This document shows, piece by piece, positions 27,556 to 35,349 of a DNA stretch of 64,000 nucleotides. The notes beneath the pieces are model-generated. The model was given only the letters and a program-made list of their open reading frames with translations. It searched no databases and was not told the origin of the DNA. The translations under genes were made by a program, and so were the position numbers. Origin of the DNA: Bacillus carboniphilus (GTDB taxonomy: Bacteria > Bacillota > Bacilli > Bacillales > JC228); the NCBI RefSeq assembly GCF_039522365.1, contig NZ_BAAADJ010000064.1, positions 265,882-329,881 on the forward strand, written 5' to 3'. Every line of letters begins with the position of its first letter. Position 1 is the first letter of the stretch.

Positions 27556-28467
27556 CTATGATTGAACAGGTACTTGTGGCTTTGATTTACTAGGTAATTC
27601 AGCTAGGATCATAGAACTAAAAATAAGTAAGCTTCCTAATCCTGCAGCTAGTGACAATGTTTCACCAAGCGCAATAAAGGATGTTAAAGCAGCAAATACA
27701 GGTTCAAAAGCAAATATAATGGCAACTCGAGTTGCTGAAGTATATCGTTGTACTTTAGTCTGAATAAAAAACGCTAACGCAGTTGCTAATAAGGCAGTAA
27801 CAAATAATGCAAATATAACGTCCGGTTGAAAAATATAAGTCGGATTTAATGCCTTTTGCCAGTCTTCTAAGAAAAAGGCCGTCCCCATTGAAAGTATCCC
27901 AACAGTGAAAATTTGTACAATGGTTAAAAGAGTTGCATCTAATGTAGATGAGAACTTCCCTGTCACTATAATATGAAGAGCAAAACCAAAAGCACAAATA
28001 AGAACAAAGAAATCACCTAAATTAAAACCTTCTCCTCCAGCCATGGTCATCATGTATAAACCGGATATGGAAAGAAGGCAAGAGATCCATACGATTAGCC
28101 TAGGCAATTGCTTAAATAAAAGTAGGGAAAAAAGCGGGACTAATACAACACTTAAGCCCGTTATAAAAGCAGCTTTAGACGAGGTGGTATATACTAAACC
28201 TATTGTTTGAAAACCATAACCAATAAATAAGAATGCCCCCATAATCATCCCAGAGAAAAGGACAGTTTTTTTATTTTCAATTTTTTTGAGTCTAAATTTT
28301 AGTAAGACTGGGATTAGCATAACGATTCCTGCTAGTAGAAACCGAACTCCATTGAAAGTAAATGGTGGTAAAAACGCTATAGCATTTTGAACAATGACAA
28401 AGGTAGTTCCCCAGATGAAGGCCACAAGTAAAAGCCACACGTCGGCTAAACGATTCTTGCTATTCAT
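27556..28467 (-). CDS. DMT superfamily (EamA) transporter
   Basis: This 303-residue integral membrane protein has ten predicted helices in two EamA repeats. The N-terminal repeat opens WLLLVAFIWGTTFVIVQNA and the second contains YTSATRVAIIFAFEPVFAAL, the standard EamA signature. The substrate (metabolite or amino acid export) cannot be predicted. AAGAGGAGAC precedes the ATG. It overlaps the RNase H gene ypdQ upstream by eight bases, so the two are co-transcribed. Confidence 0.9.
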   Translation of the reverse strand: MNSKNRLADVWLLLVAFIWGTTFVIVQNAIAFLPPFTFNGVRFLLAGIVMLIPVLLKFRLKKIENKKTVLFSGMIMGAFLFIGYGFQTIGLVYTTSSKAAFITGLSVVLVPLFSLLLFKQLPRLIVWISCLLSISGLYMMTMAGGEGFNLGDFFVLICAFGFALHIIVTGKFSSTLDATLLTIVQIFTVGILSMGTAFFLEDWQKALNPTYIFQPDVIFALFVTALLATALAFFIQTKVQRYTSATRVAIIFAFEPVFAALTSFIALGETLSLAAGLGSLLIFSSMILAELPSKSKPQVPVQS

Positions 28468-28867
28468 GATTGTCTCCTCTTTCTGTTTTTCTAATGCCTT
28501 CTTTTGCTAGTCTGTCAGCATTGCTATTTTCTTTACTAGGAATCCACTTCACAAAACAAAGTGGGAGCTTGGATTGGATCTCGACACATTCCTTTAATAA
28601 ATGTTCAAATTTTTTATTTTTAACAAAACCTTTATCCATTGCATTTGCAACTAATTGTGAATCAGTCCGAATAGATATAATGGAATCCTTTTTATGTTGG
28701 CACAGATTCAAAGCATGAACTAATGCTTTGAACTCAGCTTCATGATTACTCATTACACCAAGAGGGATCGAGTATTCTTCGACCATTTTTCCATTTTTTA
28801 TAAATATACCAGCACCACTTGGACCAGGGTCACCTTTTGAGGCACCATCAATATAAACTTCTAGCAT
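28460..28867 (-). CDS. ypdQ: RNase HI-like protein YpdQ
   Basis: This 135-residue single-domain RNase H cleaves, by family, RNA in RNA-DNA hybrids. The four carboxylates expected of RNase HI are visible: Asp in VYIDGASKGDPG, Glu in SNHEAEFKAL, Asp in IRTDSQLV and Asp in NSNADRLAKEG. It lacks a hybrid-binding domain. GGAG is about eight bases before the ATG. B. subtilis YpdQ is reported as RNase H-like; activity here is inferred from residues only. Confidence 0.85.
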   Translation of the reverse strand: MLEVYIDGASKGDPGPSGAGIFIKNGKMVEEYSIPLGVMSNHEAEFKALVHALNLCQHKKDSIISIRTDSQLVANAMDKGFVKNKKFEHLLKECVEIQSKLPLCFVKWIPSKENSNADRLAKEGIRKTERGDNHE

Positions 28868-28905
28868 GTATCCGGCTCCTTGTCATTCGGTTTAGGACTT
28901 TTAAT

Positions 28906-28936
28906 ATTATACATGTTAATGTTCTCATTGAACATG
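28906..28936 (-). promoter_or_regulatory. ypdQ promoter with dyad in the spacer
   Basis: On the minus strand TATAAT (28911-28906) is 17 bases from TGTTCA (28934-28929). The inverted repeat CATGTTAATG / CATTGAACATG (28912-28936) fills the spacer and -35, which could be an operator. Inference from sequence only. Confidence 0.45.
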
Positions 28937-29050
28937 CAAAATGCTTATGTCTAAATAAGGGAGAGTTAGAGAAAATATAGGTAAGAGGAAATGGATAACG
29001 GTAATCAACTTCCACTGTCCATTTTGAATGTGATATAAGGGGGCTCTTTG

Positions 29051-29719
29051 ATGAATGTTAAAATACAATTTAGATACCATTCCAAGGAAAAAATTACATT
29101 TGAATCAGAATGGGTTTCATTAGATAATGCGAACAAGATTATAAAAGATTTACAAGGAACTGCTAAGGTAAATGAAATCCAAATTATAGATGAGAAAGGT
29201 CAAGAGTGGTCACCTAAAGAAGCGAAAAAGCTAATGGCAGTTACTGAAAATGAACCTAAACAAATCAGACTTTATTTTGATGCAAGTTTTCATAAAGAAA
29301 CCGGTGAAACAGGGGTGGGGTACGTCCTTTATTACAAAAAAGGTGAGAACGAAGTACGTCTTCGCAGAAGCCGAAAATTAGAACAGATTGAGCATAGTTC
29401 TGAGGCTGAATATATTGCTCTTTATCATGTGTTTGATTTAATTGAGGAAGAGGAATTAAACGGAATGGATTGTATCATACATGGTGACGCGAAAGGAGCA
29501 ATTATGCAACTGTTAGGCGAGTGGCCGTGTTATGATGATTATCTAAATAGATGGTTGGATCGAATTGAAGAACGTGCAAAAAGGCTTAAATTAAACCCGA
29601 CCTATAAATATATAGAGAGAAAGCAAAATATAGAGGCTCATCGGCTAGCCAAAAAGGGGATGGAAGGAGTCGAACAAGATAGTCGTTTGGAACGCGATGG
29701 AGAGGGGGAAATTCTTTGA
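29051..29719 (+). CDS. ypeP: RNase H-fold protein YpeP
   Basis: This 222-residue protein has an N-terminal extension (about 1-75) and a reverse-transcriptase-associated RNase H fold (about 76-205). Expected carboxylates are seen in LYFDASFHK, SSEAEYIAL and IIHGDAKGAI, but the fourth, Asp in YpdQ (NADRLAKEG), is His here (EAHRLAKKG). It may therefore be impaired or non-catalytic. AGGGGG precedes the ATG at 29051; TTG at 29048 is in frame. Its stop overlaps the ypeQ start. Confidence 0.82.
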   Translation: MNVKIQFRYHSKEKITFESEWVSLDNANKIIKDLQGTAKVNEIQIIDEKGQEWSPKEAKKLMAVTENEPKQIRLYFDASFHKETGETGVGYVLYYKKGENEVRLRRSRKLEQIEHSSEAEYIALYHVFDLIEEEELNGMDCIIHGDAKGAIMQLLGEWPCYDDYLNRWLDRIEERAKRLKLNPTYKYIERKQNIEAHRLAKKGMEGVEQDSRLERDGEGEIL

Positions 29720-29892
29720 ATCGGAAAGTAATCTTTGAGGAACTAGAGGAAATTATGACTACATACTGTGAAGGTTGCTTTGTATATAAAACCTTAAGAA
29801 AAGAAAAAGGAAAAACATTTGCCCATAGGTTCTGTATTTCAAAGTGTACAGTCGGGGAGAAGATACAGAAATACGGAAAAAAACTACAGTAG
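29716..29892 (+). CDS. ypeQ: Zinc-finger protein YpeQ
   Basis: This 58-residue protein starts with TTG in a four-base TTGA overlap with the ypeP stop. It carries CEGC (18-21) and a C-terminal HRFCISKC (37-44), a plausible zinc site with Cys and His ligands. AGAGGGGG lies about eight bases before the TTG. The ypeP-ypeQ pair and size match B. subtilis. Function unknown. Confidence 0.78.
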   Translation: MNRKVIFEELEEIMTTYCEGCFVYKTLRKEKGKTFAHRFCISKCTVGEKIQKYGKKLQ

Positions 29893-29926
29893 ACTCAGAA
29901 ACCTCCGGTGTTTTTGAGTTTTTTAT
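29893..29926 (+). terminator. ypeP-ypeQ terminator
   Basis: ACTCAGAAAC pairs with GTTTTTGAGT (wobble pairs) around CTCCGGT, followed by TTTTT. Confidence 0.78.
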
Positions 29927-29931
29927 TTAAA

Positions 29932-29962
29932 CACAAAAAAAGAGGCTGTTTACACAGCCTCA
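29932..29962 (-). terminator. Cold-shock gene terminator
   Basis: On the minus strand GAGGCTGTG / AACAGCCTC forms a hairpin followed by seven T, shortly after the cold-shock gene stop. Confidence 0.85.
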
Positions 29963-29975
29963 GCTCATTTTAAAT

Positions 29976-30176
29976 TTATAGTTTAGTCACGTTTGCAGCT
30001 TGAGGTCCACGATTTCCTTCAACGATTTCAAAAGAAACTTCTTGACCTTCTTCTAAGCTCTTGTAACCATCGCCTTGGATTGCAGTGAAGTGTACGAATA
30101 CATCGTCTCCACCTTCAACTTCGATAAATCCAAAACCTTTTTCGTTGTTAAACCATTTTACTTTACCGTTTTGCAT
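29976..30176 (-). CDS. cspD: Cold-shock protein (CspD-like)
   Basis: This 66-residue OB-fold RNA chaperone binds single-stranded nucleic acid. RNP1 is KGFGFIEV and RNP2 is VFVHFTAI; the opening [15 protein letters not shown] is typical of Bacillus Csp proteins. AGGAGG stands before the ATG. Which Bacillus paralog (CspB, C or D) it matches is decided mainly by position near ypeQ, so the letter is less certain than the family. Confidence 0.93.
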   Translation of the reverse strand: MQNGKVKWFNNEKGFGFIEVEGGDDVFVHFTAIQGDGYKSLEEGQEVSFEIVEGNRGPQAANVTKL

Positions 30177-30273
30177 GTAATTAAATCCTCCTAAACCGTG
30201 TGCACATATCGTGCATGAAAATAAATTATCATCAACCTGAAAGTGGTACTCAATTCAGTTTAATGATGATTTA

Positions 30274-30302
30274 AATATACACAATCCAAAGTTCGGAGTC
30301 AA
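30274..30302 (-). promoter_or_regulatory. SigA promoter and long leader of the cold-shock gene
   Basis: On the minus strand TTGACT (30302-30297) and TATATT (30279-30274) are exactly 17 bases apart. Transcription would start near 30267, leaving a leader of about 90 bases before the ATG, as is usual for cold-shock genes whose leader folds control translation. Confidence 0.82.
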
Positions 30303-30399
30303 GGAAGTCAGAATATTATTTTTTACTAGAAAAACCAGTCAAATACAGGGATAAACTTTTACTTTTTGGGTAATAAAGACTGATTTAAGAAAAAAACAG

Positions 30400-30427
30400 T
30401 TGACAGAAATTTGTCATGAGTTAAAAT
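30400..30427 (+). promoter_or_regulatory. Promoter of the manganese transporter operon
   Basis: TTGACA (30400-30405) and TAAAAT (30422-30427) are 16 bases apart. The -35 region also forms the dyad TGACA-N6-TGTCA (30401-30416). The gap from here to the first gene (about 170 bases) holds two MntR-box-like sites. Confidence 0.7.
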
Positions 30428-30443
30428 TTGGTCTAAGGAAACT
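30425..30443 (+). promoter_or_regulatory. MntR operator overlapping the -10
   Basis: AATTTGGTCTAAGGAAACT closely matches the B. subtilis mntA MntR box as I recall it (AATTTGCCTTAAGGAAACT), with three differences. It overlaps the -10, so manganese-loaded MntR would block transcription. mntR itself ends this gene cluster. Confidence 0.68.
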
Positions 30444-30540
30444 CTTGTGAATAAGAACAAAAAATATAAACATGAGAAAAAAGTGTGAACAAACGAAAAA
30501 CTTCCGCATAAAATCTAAGTAATCAAAATTTTTTAAACTA

Positions 30541-30562
30541 AAAGTTGCGTGGGGTAAACTTT
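30541..30562 (+). promoter_or_regulatory. Second MntR-like dyad before the transporter
   Basis: AAAGTT-N10-AACTTT with the core TTGCGTGGGGTAAAC resembles the MntR site of mntH (TTTGCATGAGGGAAAC). It is about 110 bases downstream of the first box, within the leader. Weaker evidence than the first. Confidence 0.45.
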
Positions 30563-30596
30563 TTTGTGTGGAGGAAATAGGAGAGGGGAGTTAAAA

Positions 30597-31340
30597 ATGA
30601 ATCCTGCTGTCAAAGTAAATAATTTATGTATTTCGTATCATGGGAAGATAGCTGTAAAGGATATCAAATTAACGATTGATCAGGGGAAAATGGTAGGGAT
30701 AATTGGTCCTAACGGTGCCGGAAAATCGACCTTACTTAAGGCTATGTTAAATATCATTCCGGCTGATTGCGGTGAAATTGAGTTTTTTGGGAAGTCATTA
30801 AAGGACCATAGAAAATCCATTGCTTATGTCCCTCAAAGAAGCAATATTGATTGGGACTTTCCAATAAGCGTATTTGACACTGTGTTATTAGGAACTTATC
30901 CAAATTTAGGTGTTTTTAAAAAGCCCAAGAAAAAGGAAAAAGAGTGGGCTCTTGAGTGTCTGCAGCGGGTTGGTCTGGAAGAATACCGTGATCGTCAAAT
31001 AGGAGAATTATCAGGTGGACAACAACAACGTGTATTTTTAGCAAGAGCCCTTGCTCAAAAGTCGGAGTTTCTGTTCCTTGACGAGCCATTTGTTGGGGTT
31101 GATGTAGTCAGTGAAAAGTTGATTATCTCAATCCTGAAAGAATTAAAAGAAAGTGGTAAGACGATATTGGTGGTCCATCATGATTTGAGTAAGGTTAATG
31201 AATACTTCGAACAGCTTATTTTATTGAATAAAGAACTAATTAGTTTTGGGGAAGTGGATCGAGTTTTTAGAACGGATATTTTAACCAAGGCTTATTCCGA
31301 TCAGTTTTCGTTTTTAAAGGGAATGGGGGTGGCAAAATAA
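30597..31340 (+). CDS. mntB: Manganese ABC transporter, ATP-binding protein
   Basis: This 247-residue ATPase energises metal import. Walker A is GPNGAGKST, the signature is LSGGQQQR, Walker B is FLFLDEPFVGVD and the switch histidine is in VVHHDLS. An upstream in-frame start at 30564 exists, but GGGGAGTTAAAA before the ATG at 30597 decides. It belongs to the zinc/manganese-type family; nearby MntR boxes and mntR argue for manganese. It abuts the permease gene. Confidence 0.9.
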   Translation: MNPAVKVNNLCISYHGKIAVKDIKLTIDQGKMVGIIGPNGAGKSTLLKAMLNIIPADCGEIEFFGKSLKDHRKSIAYVPQRSNIDWDFPISVFDTVLLGTYPNLGVFKKPKKKEKEWALECLQRVGLEEYRDRQIGELSGGQQQRVFLARALAQKSEFLFLDEPFVGVDVVSEKLIISILKELKESGKTILVVHHDLSKVNEYFEQLILLNKELISFGEVDRVFRTDILTKAYSDQFSFLKGMGVAK

Positions 31341-32201
31341 ATGTCTTTTTTTGAAGCGGTTATTCAATATGAATTCTTGCAAAAGGCTCTACTTACATCT
31401 ACGATGGTCGGGATTATATGCGGGATAGTGGGCTGTTTCATCATTTTAAGAGGAATGGCTTTAATGGGGGATGCCATATCACATGCAGTTTTACCAGGAG
31501 TGGCGATTGCGTATATGCTAGGCGTTCACTTTTTTATTGGAGCTGTTATTTCTGGAGTGCTGACTGCTATGGGAATCGGGTTCATCAGCCAAAATAGTCG
31601 GATTAAACATGATATTTCAATCGGGATTATGTTTACCGCAGCTTTTGCACTTGGTATTATCCTAATCACGCTCATGAAGAGCAGTACAGATTTATATCAT
31701 ATTTTATTCGGTAACGTTCTAGCCGTTAGATCTTCTGATATGTGGACGACTATGGGAATTGGTGTTGTCGTTCTATTCTCTATTTATTTGTTTTATAAAG
31801 AACTGTTGGTTTCATCCTTTGATCCTACGATGGCAGGAGCTTATGGATTGCCAATTAGACTAATTCATTACTTTTTGATGACACTACTTACCTTAGTTAC
31901 GGTAGCCTCCTTACAAACAGTAGGTATTGTGTTAGTGGTAGCCATGCTTATTACGCCAGCTGCAACGGCTTATCTGTTAACAGATCGATTATCCACTATG
32001 CTCTTTCTAGCGGCAGGATTTGGAGTAATAGCATCCATAATAGGTTTGTTCTTTAGCTTTACGTATAACTTGGCGTCTGGTGCCACAATCGTATTGGTTT
32101 CAACTTTCTTGTTTCTAGTGGCCTTTACCTTTTCCCCAAAACAAGGGGTAGTCATTCGTGCTATAAGAACAAGAAAGACAAAAAGAATACAGCTATCTTG
32201 A
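31341..32201 (+). CDS. mntC: Manganese ABC transporter, permease
   Basis: This 286-residue ABC-3 family permease has eight or nine hydrophobic helices. The conserved GDAISHAVLPGVAIAYMLG and VVAMLITPAATAYLL segments typify manganese/zinc permeases. It starts directly after the ATPase stop. Only one permease gene is present, whereas B. subtilis has two (MntC and MntD), so it probably works as a homodimer. Confidence 0.9.
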   Translation: MSFFEAVIQYEFLQKALLTSTMVGIICGIVGCFIILRGMALMGDAISHAVLPGVAIAYMLGVHFFIGAVISGVLTAMGIGFISQNSRIKHDISIGIMFTAAFALGIILITLMKSSTDLYHILFGNVLAVRSSDMWTTMGIGVVVLFSIYLFYKELLVSSFDPTMAGAYGLPIRLIHYFLMTLLTLVTVASLQTVGIVLVVAMLITPAATAYLLTDRLSTMLFLAAGFGVIASIIGLFFSFTYNLASGATIVLVSTFLFLVAFTFSPKQGVVIRAIRTRKTKRIQLS

Positions 32202-32216
32202 ACGGGAGGAATAACT

Positions 32217-33155
32217 TTGAAAACTTTTTGGAAATTGATGTTCGCGACTGTTGTTTCGCTTTTTCTAATTGTTGGATGTAGTAAGTCTGGAGACTCAGGC
32301 GGGAAAAAGGGTGATCATTTACAAGTTGTTACAACATATTCAATCTTGTTCGATATTGTAAGCAATATTGGGGGAGATTTAGTGGAAGTCCATAGTTTGG
32401 CACCAATTGGATCAAACCCTCATGAGTATGACCCATTACCACTTGATGTTCAAAAAACAACGGATGCAGATGCTGTTTTTTATAATGGCTTAAATCTAGA
32501 GGCAGGAAATGCATGGTTTGAGAAATTATTGGAGACTGCCGGAAAATCTGATGATGATAGTCCGGTATTCAGATTAAGTGAAGGTGTCGAACCCATGTAT
32601 TTAACGTCAGATGGGAATGAAGGTGAAGAAGATCCACATGCATGGTTAGATATACAAAATGGTATACGATATGCTGAAAATGCAAGGGATGCTTTAGTGA
32701 AAGTAGACCCAGAAAATGCTGAAATTTATGAAGAAAACGCAGAAAAATATATAGAAGAGTTGAGGAAGTTGCATGAAGAGGCATTGGAACGTTTCGGCCA
32801 AATTCCTAAAGAAGAAAGATATTTAGTAACCAGTGAGGGAGCGTTTAAATATTTCTCAAAAGCTTATGATTTTGAGGCGGGTTATATTTGGGAAATTAAC
32901 GCTGAAAATCAAGGGACACCTGAACAAGTAACTCAGGTTGTTGATTTAATTCGTTCTAGAAATATTCCTGTCTTATTTGTAGAAACCAGTATAGATCCCC
33001 GTAGTATGGAAATGGTATCTAATGAAACCGGTGTTGCTATTGGCGGGAAGCTTTTCACAGATTCACTTGGTAAGCCAGGAGAAGATGGGGATACCTACAT
33101 TAAGATGATGAAGTGGAATATCGACGTAATATTGGAAAACTTACTACAGGAATAG
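32217..33155 (+). CDS. mntA: Manganese ABC transporter, substrate-binding lipoprotein
   Basis: This 312-residue cluster A-I binding protein captures metal outside the cell. It begins with TTG; the lipobox FLIVGC places the lipidated cysteine at residue 21. Metal ligands expected in the family are visible: His in GSNPHEYDP, His in DPHAWLD, Glu in FVETSIDPRS, and Asp in TDSLGKPGEDGDTY. The PsaA/MntC-like ligand set His-His-Glu-Asp fits manganese rather than zinc. GGGAGGA precedes the TTG. Confidence 0.9.
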   Translation: MKTFWKLMFATVVSLFLIVGCSKSGDSGGKKGDHLQVVTTYSILFDIVSNIGGDLVEVHSLAPIGSNPHEYDPLPLDVQKTTDADAVFYNGLNLEAGNAWFEKLLETAGKSDDDSPVFRLSEGVEPMYLTSDGNEGEEDPHAWLDIQNGIRYAENARDALVKVDPENAEIYEENAEKYIEELRKLHEEALERFGQIPKEERYLVTSEGAFKYFSKAYDFEAGYIWEINAENQGTPEQVTQVVDLIRSRNIPVLFVETSIDPRSMEMVSNETGVAIGGKLFTDSLGKPGEDGDTYIKMMKWNIDVILENLLQE

Positions 33156-33275
33156 TAATGAACATTTCTAGTTGAATTAAATGTGAGTGAGCTCCAACTT
33201 TCTTGCCACCTACAAAAACGTATAGTAAACTTTACTTACTGTAAAATTCTTGTGGAAAGAGTTGGAGAAATCGGA

Positions 33276-33695
33276 ATGCCTACCCCTAGTATGGAAGATT
33301 ATATAGAGCAAATCTATTTATTAACTGAACAAAAAGGATATGCAAGAGTTTCTGATATTGCGGAGTCTCTCTCAGTGCATCCTTCTTCAGTGACGAAGAT
33401 GGTACAGAAGCTCGATAAAGATGAATTTCTAATTTATGAAAAATATAGAGGCTTGGTCCTAACCGCCAAAGGAAAAAAATTAGGAAAAAGGTTAGTGGAA
33501 CGCCATGAATTATTAGAGCAATTTTTGCGTATCATTGGTGTGAAAGAAGAGAACATTTATGGGGATGTAGAAGGGATTGAACACCACTTAAGCTGGAATT
33601 CAATCGACCGAATAGGTGATCTCGTTCAATATTTTGAAGAGAATAAACAAAGAGTTGAAGAACTAAAGCAGGTCCAAGATGATAATAACAACTGA
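33276..33695 (+). CDS. mntR: Manganese-responsive transcriptional regulator MntR
   Basis: MntR is a DtxR-family repressor that closes manganese uptake genes when manganese is high. The 139-residue protein aligns closely with B. subtilis Mnt[21 protein letters not shown] at the start and the winged helix [16 protein letters not shown]. All metal ligands are conserved at the same numbers (Asp8, Glu11, His77, Glu99, Glu102, His103). The ORF extends upstream to 33183, but family alignment and GGAG at 33273-side spacing favour 33276. It follows mntA, its likely target operon. Confidence 0.96.
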   Translation: MPTPSMEDYIEQIYLLTEQKGYARVSDIAESLSVHPSSVTKMVQKLDKDEFLIYEKYRGLVLTAKGKKLGKRLVERHELLEQFLRIIGVKEENIYGDVEGIEHHLSWNSIDRIGDLVQYFEENKQRVEELKQVQDDNNN

Positions 33696-33700
33696 GAATT

Positions 33701-33742
33701 AAAAAGCCAGGCTGCTATAACGAGCGAGCCTGGCTTTATTAT
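33701..33742. terminator. Terminator after mntR
   Basis: AAAGCCAGGCT pairs with AGCCTGGCTTT across a 13-base loop, flanked by A and T runs, between convergent genes. Confidence 0.87.
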
Positions 33743-33746
33743 TTTT

Positions 33747-33968
33747 TTAGAATGGTGGCAGTTCATTGAGTGTATTTGTATCCATTGAAACAGCGTGAAT
33801 TCTTGGTAAAGATTGCTCATTTGGCAAAACATCATAACCAGATAAAATACCTTGTTCAATCTCCTGAACTGCTTTCCGATAAGAGATAATTCTTCCTGTA
33901 TTCGTTTGGAAATTCATAATCTCACCGTAATGGTTCTTCTGAACGCCAATTAAGTACTCATTTTCCAT
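33747..33968 (-). CDS. DUF3892 family protein
   Basis: This 73-residue protein reads MENEYLIGVQKNHYGEIMNF at the start and has the DUF3892-like pattern of an aromatic strand, NTGRIISYRKAV, an acidic helix and IHAVSMDTN near the end. A longer ORF starts at 34025, but AGGGTG spacing favours 33968. The family has no known function. Confidence 0.72.
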   Translation of the reverse strand: MENEYLIGVQKNHYGEIMNFQTNTGRIISYRKAVQEIEQGILSGYDVLPNEQSLPRIHAVSMDTNTLNELPPF

Positions 33969-34070
33969 CCTACATTCACCCTCTTTTTGAACTCTTTTAA
34001 GTAAGTTTACCTCTATTATTGCCACAATTTGTTATATTTATAGTAAGAACGTTAACGGGGTGTATTTTTT

Positions 34071-34748
34071 ATGAATTTTAACTGGCAGGATGAAACAAGA
34101 GTTAAATGGAATCAAATGACACAATTTTGGAGCGAAAAAAGTGAGGATATGTGGGAACGGGGTAGCAGGAAAGAAATAATCCCCTTTATGGAGACCTTTA
34201 TAAAGCCTAATGGATTTATAGGTGATTTAGGGTGTGGAGATGGATACGGCTCATTTCTCCTTTATCAAAAAGGATTTACGGTTATTGGACTCGATATTGC
34301 TGAAGATATGATCGAGAAAGCAAAGGAAAGACAAATAGAAGGAAGCCTGACTTTTGTACAAGGTTCTATGTCATCAACCCCATTTGAAGACGAGCAATTC
34401 GATGCTGTAATGGCTATCAATTCACTTGAATGGAATGAATCGCCATTGGGAACTTTAAATGAATTAAGAAGAATCACTACAGAATATGCCTGTATCGGGA
34501 TTCTAGGGCCAACTGCTGCTCCAAGAATCAATAGCTACTCGAGATTATATGACAAGCCGGCAATTTGTAACACCATAATGCCCTGGGAATTCTCTCAGCT
34601 AGCAACAGAAAATGGTTGGGAAATAGTAGGAAACCTTCCAGTATATAAAAGGGAAGTAAAAAAAGAATTTGTTGAACAATTACCCATGATACTAAAACAG
34701 GCAAACTCATTTATGTGGGTGTTTATGCTTAGAAAAACAAAAGGGTGA
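34071..34748 (+). CDS. Class I SAM-dependent methyltransferase
   Basis: This 225-residue enzyme has the Rossmann SAM site IGDLGCGDGYGSFLL (motif I), VIGLDIAEDMIEKAK, and FDAVMAINSLEW (motif IV). It resembles the UbiE/Methyltransf_11 type. The N-terminal WNQMTQFWSEKSEDMWERG is shared with a group of Bacillus methyltransferases. The substrate is unknown. It is followed directly by a second gene (probable operon). Confidence 0.85.
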   Translation: MNFNWQDETRVKWNQMTQFWSEKSEDMWERGSRKEIIPFMETFIKPNGFIGDLGCGDGYGSFLLYQKGFTVIGLDIAEDMIEKAKERQIEGSLTFVQGSMSSTPFEDEQFDAVMAINSLEWNESPLGTLNELRRITTEYACIGILGPTAAPRINSYSRLYDKPAICNTIMPWEFSQLATENGWEIVGNLPVYKREVKKEFVEQLPMILKQANSFMWVFMLRKTKG

Positions 34749-34753
34749 GAATT

Positions 34754-35245
34754 ATGTTTGACCCAACAGCTTATGAAAACATTAAAGTGATTTTAGAAGG
34801 TGCTGTCTATGATTACGATTTAGAAGGACAGATTACGGTTTTAGATCGTAATGATACGTTTAATTTATCTAAACTCACTAGAACATATACAATCCAATTT
34901 TCTTTAAATGCAATGCAAACACCATGTGATTTAATGATTACACTCTCAACTCTCGATTTATATAAAGAAATTGCTTTAAACCAAGAAGAAGTAGGGTGCA
35001 AGATTCAAGTTGGTGTTCATATATATGAGGATGAGGTTCCATTACAAAAGTTGAAAGCACAAATGATTAGTGTTTGGGGTGCCCGGGACATAGACATTAA
35101 GACGGAATACTCCCTAAACGGAGATAAAACAACAAACATTGTGGAAATCGATTTTGATAGGTTAATTAAAGAGGACGATGTAGATGATGTGGTTGCCTTA
35201 GTGGACCATTGCATCCATACTTTACAGATATTATCCCAAGGGTGA
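34754..35245 (+). CDS. Hypothetical protein, 163 residues
   Basis: The protein starts MFDPTAYENIKVILEGAVYD and alternates predicted strands and helices with no membrane segment or signal peptide. An acidic C-terminus (RLIKEDDVDDVVALVDHC) is prominent. AGGGTGAGAATT precedes the ATG at 34754; the ORF also allows GTG at 34745. It is six bases after the methyltransferase. I do not recognise the family. Confidence 0.75.
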   Translation: MFDPTAYENIKVILEGAVYDYDLEGQITVLDRNDTFNLSKLTRTYTIQFSLNAMQTPCDLMITLSTLDLYKEIALNQEEVGCKIQVGVHIYEDEVPLQKLKAQMISVWGARDIDIKTEYSLNGDKTTNIVEIDFDRLIKEDDVDDVVALVDHCIHTLQILSQG

Positions 35246-35296
35246 GAAGATTCAAAATTTTCTTTGCATACCTTTTTAATAATAGCTACTATGGAA

Positions 35297-35324
35297 GTAG
35301 GATGGGAAACTATCCTGCTTTTTT
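35297..35324 (+). terminator. Terminator after the methyltransferase pair
   Basis: GTAGGAT pairs with ATCCTGC (one G-T pair) around GGGAAACT, then TTTTTT. It lies inside the upstream extension of the next ORF, which supports a start at 35350. Confidence 0.72.
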
Positions 35325-35349
35325 CATGGAAGAACTAGGGGGGCCAATA

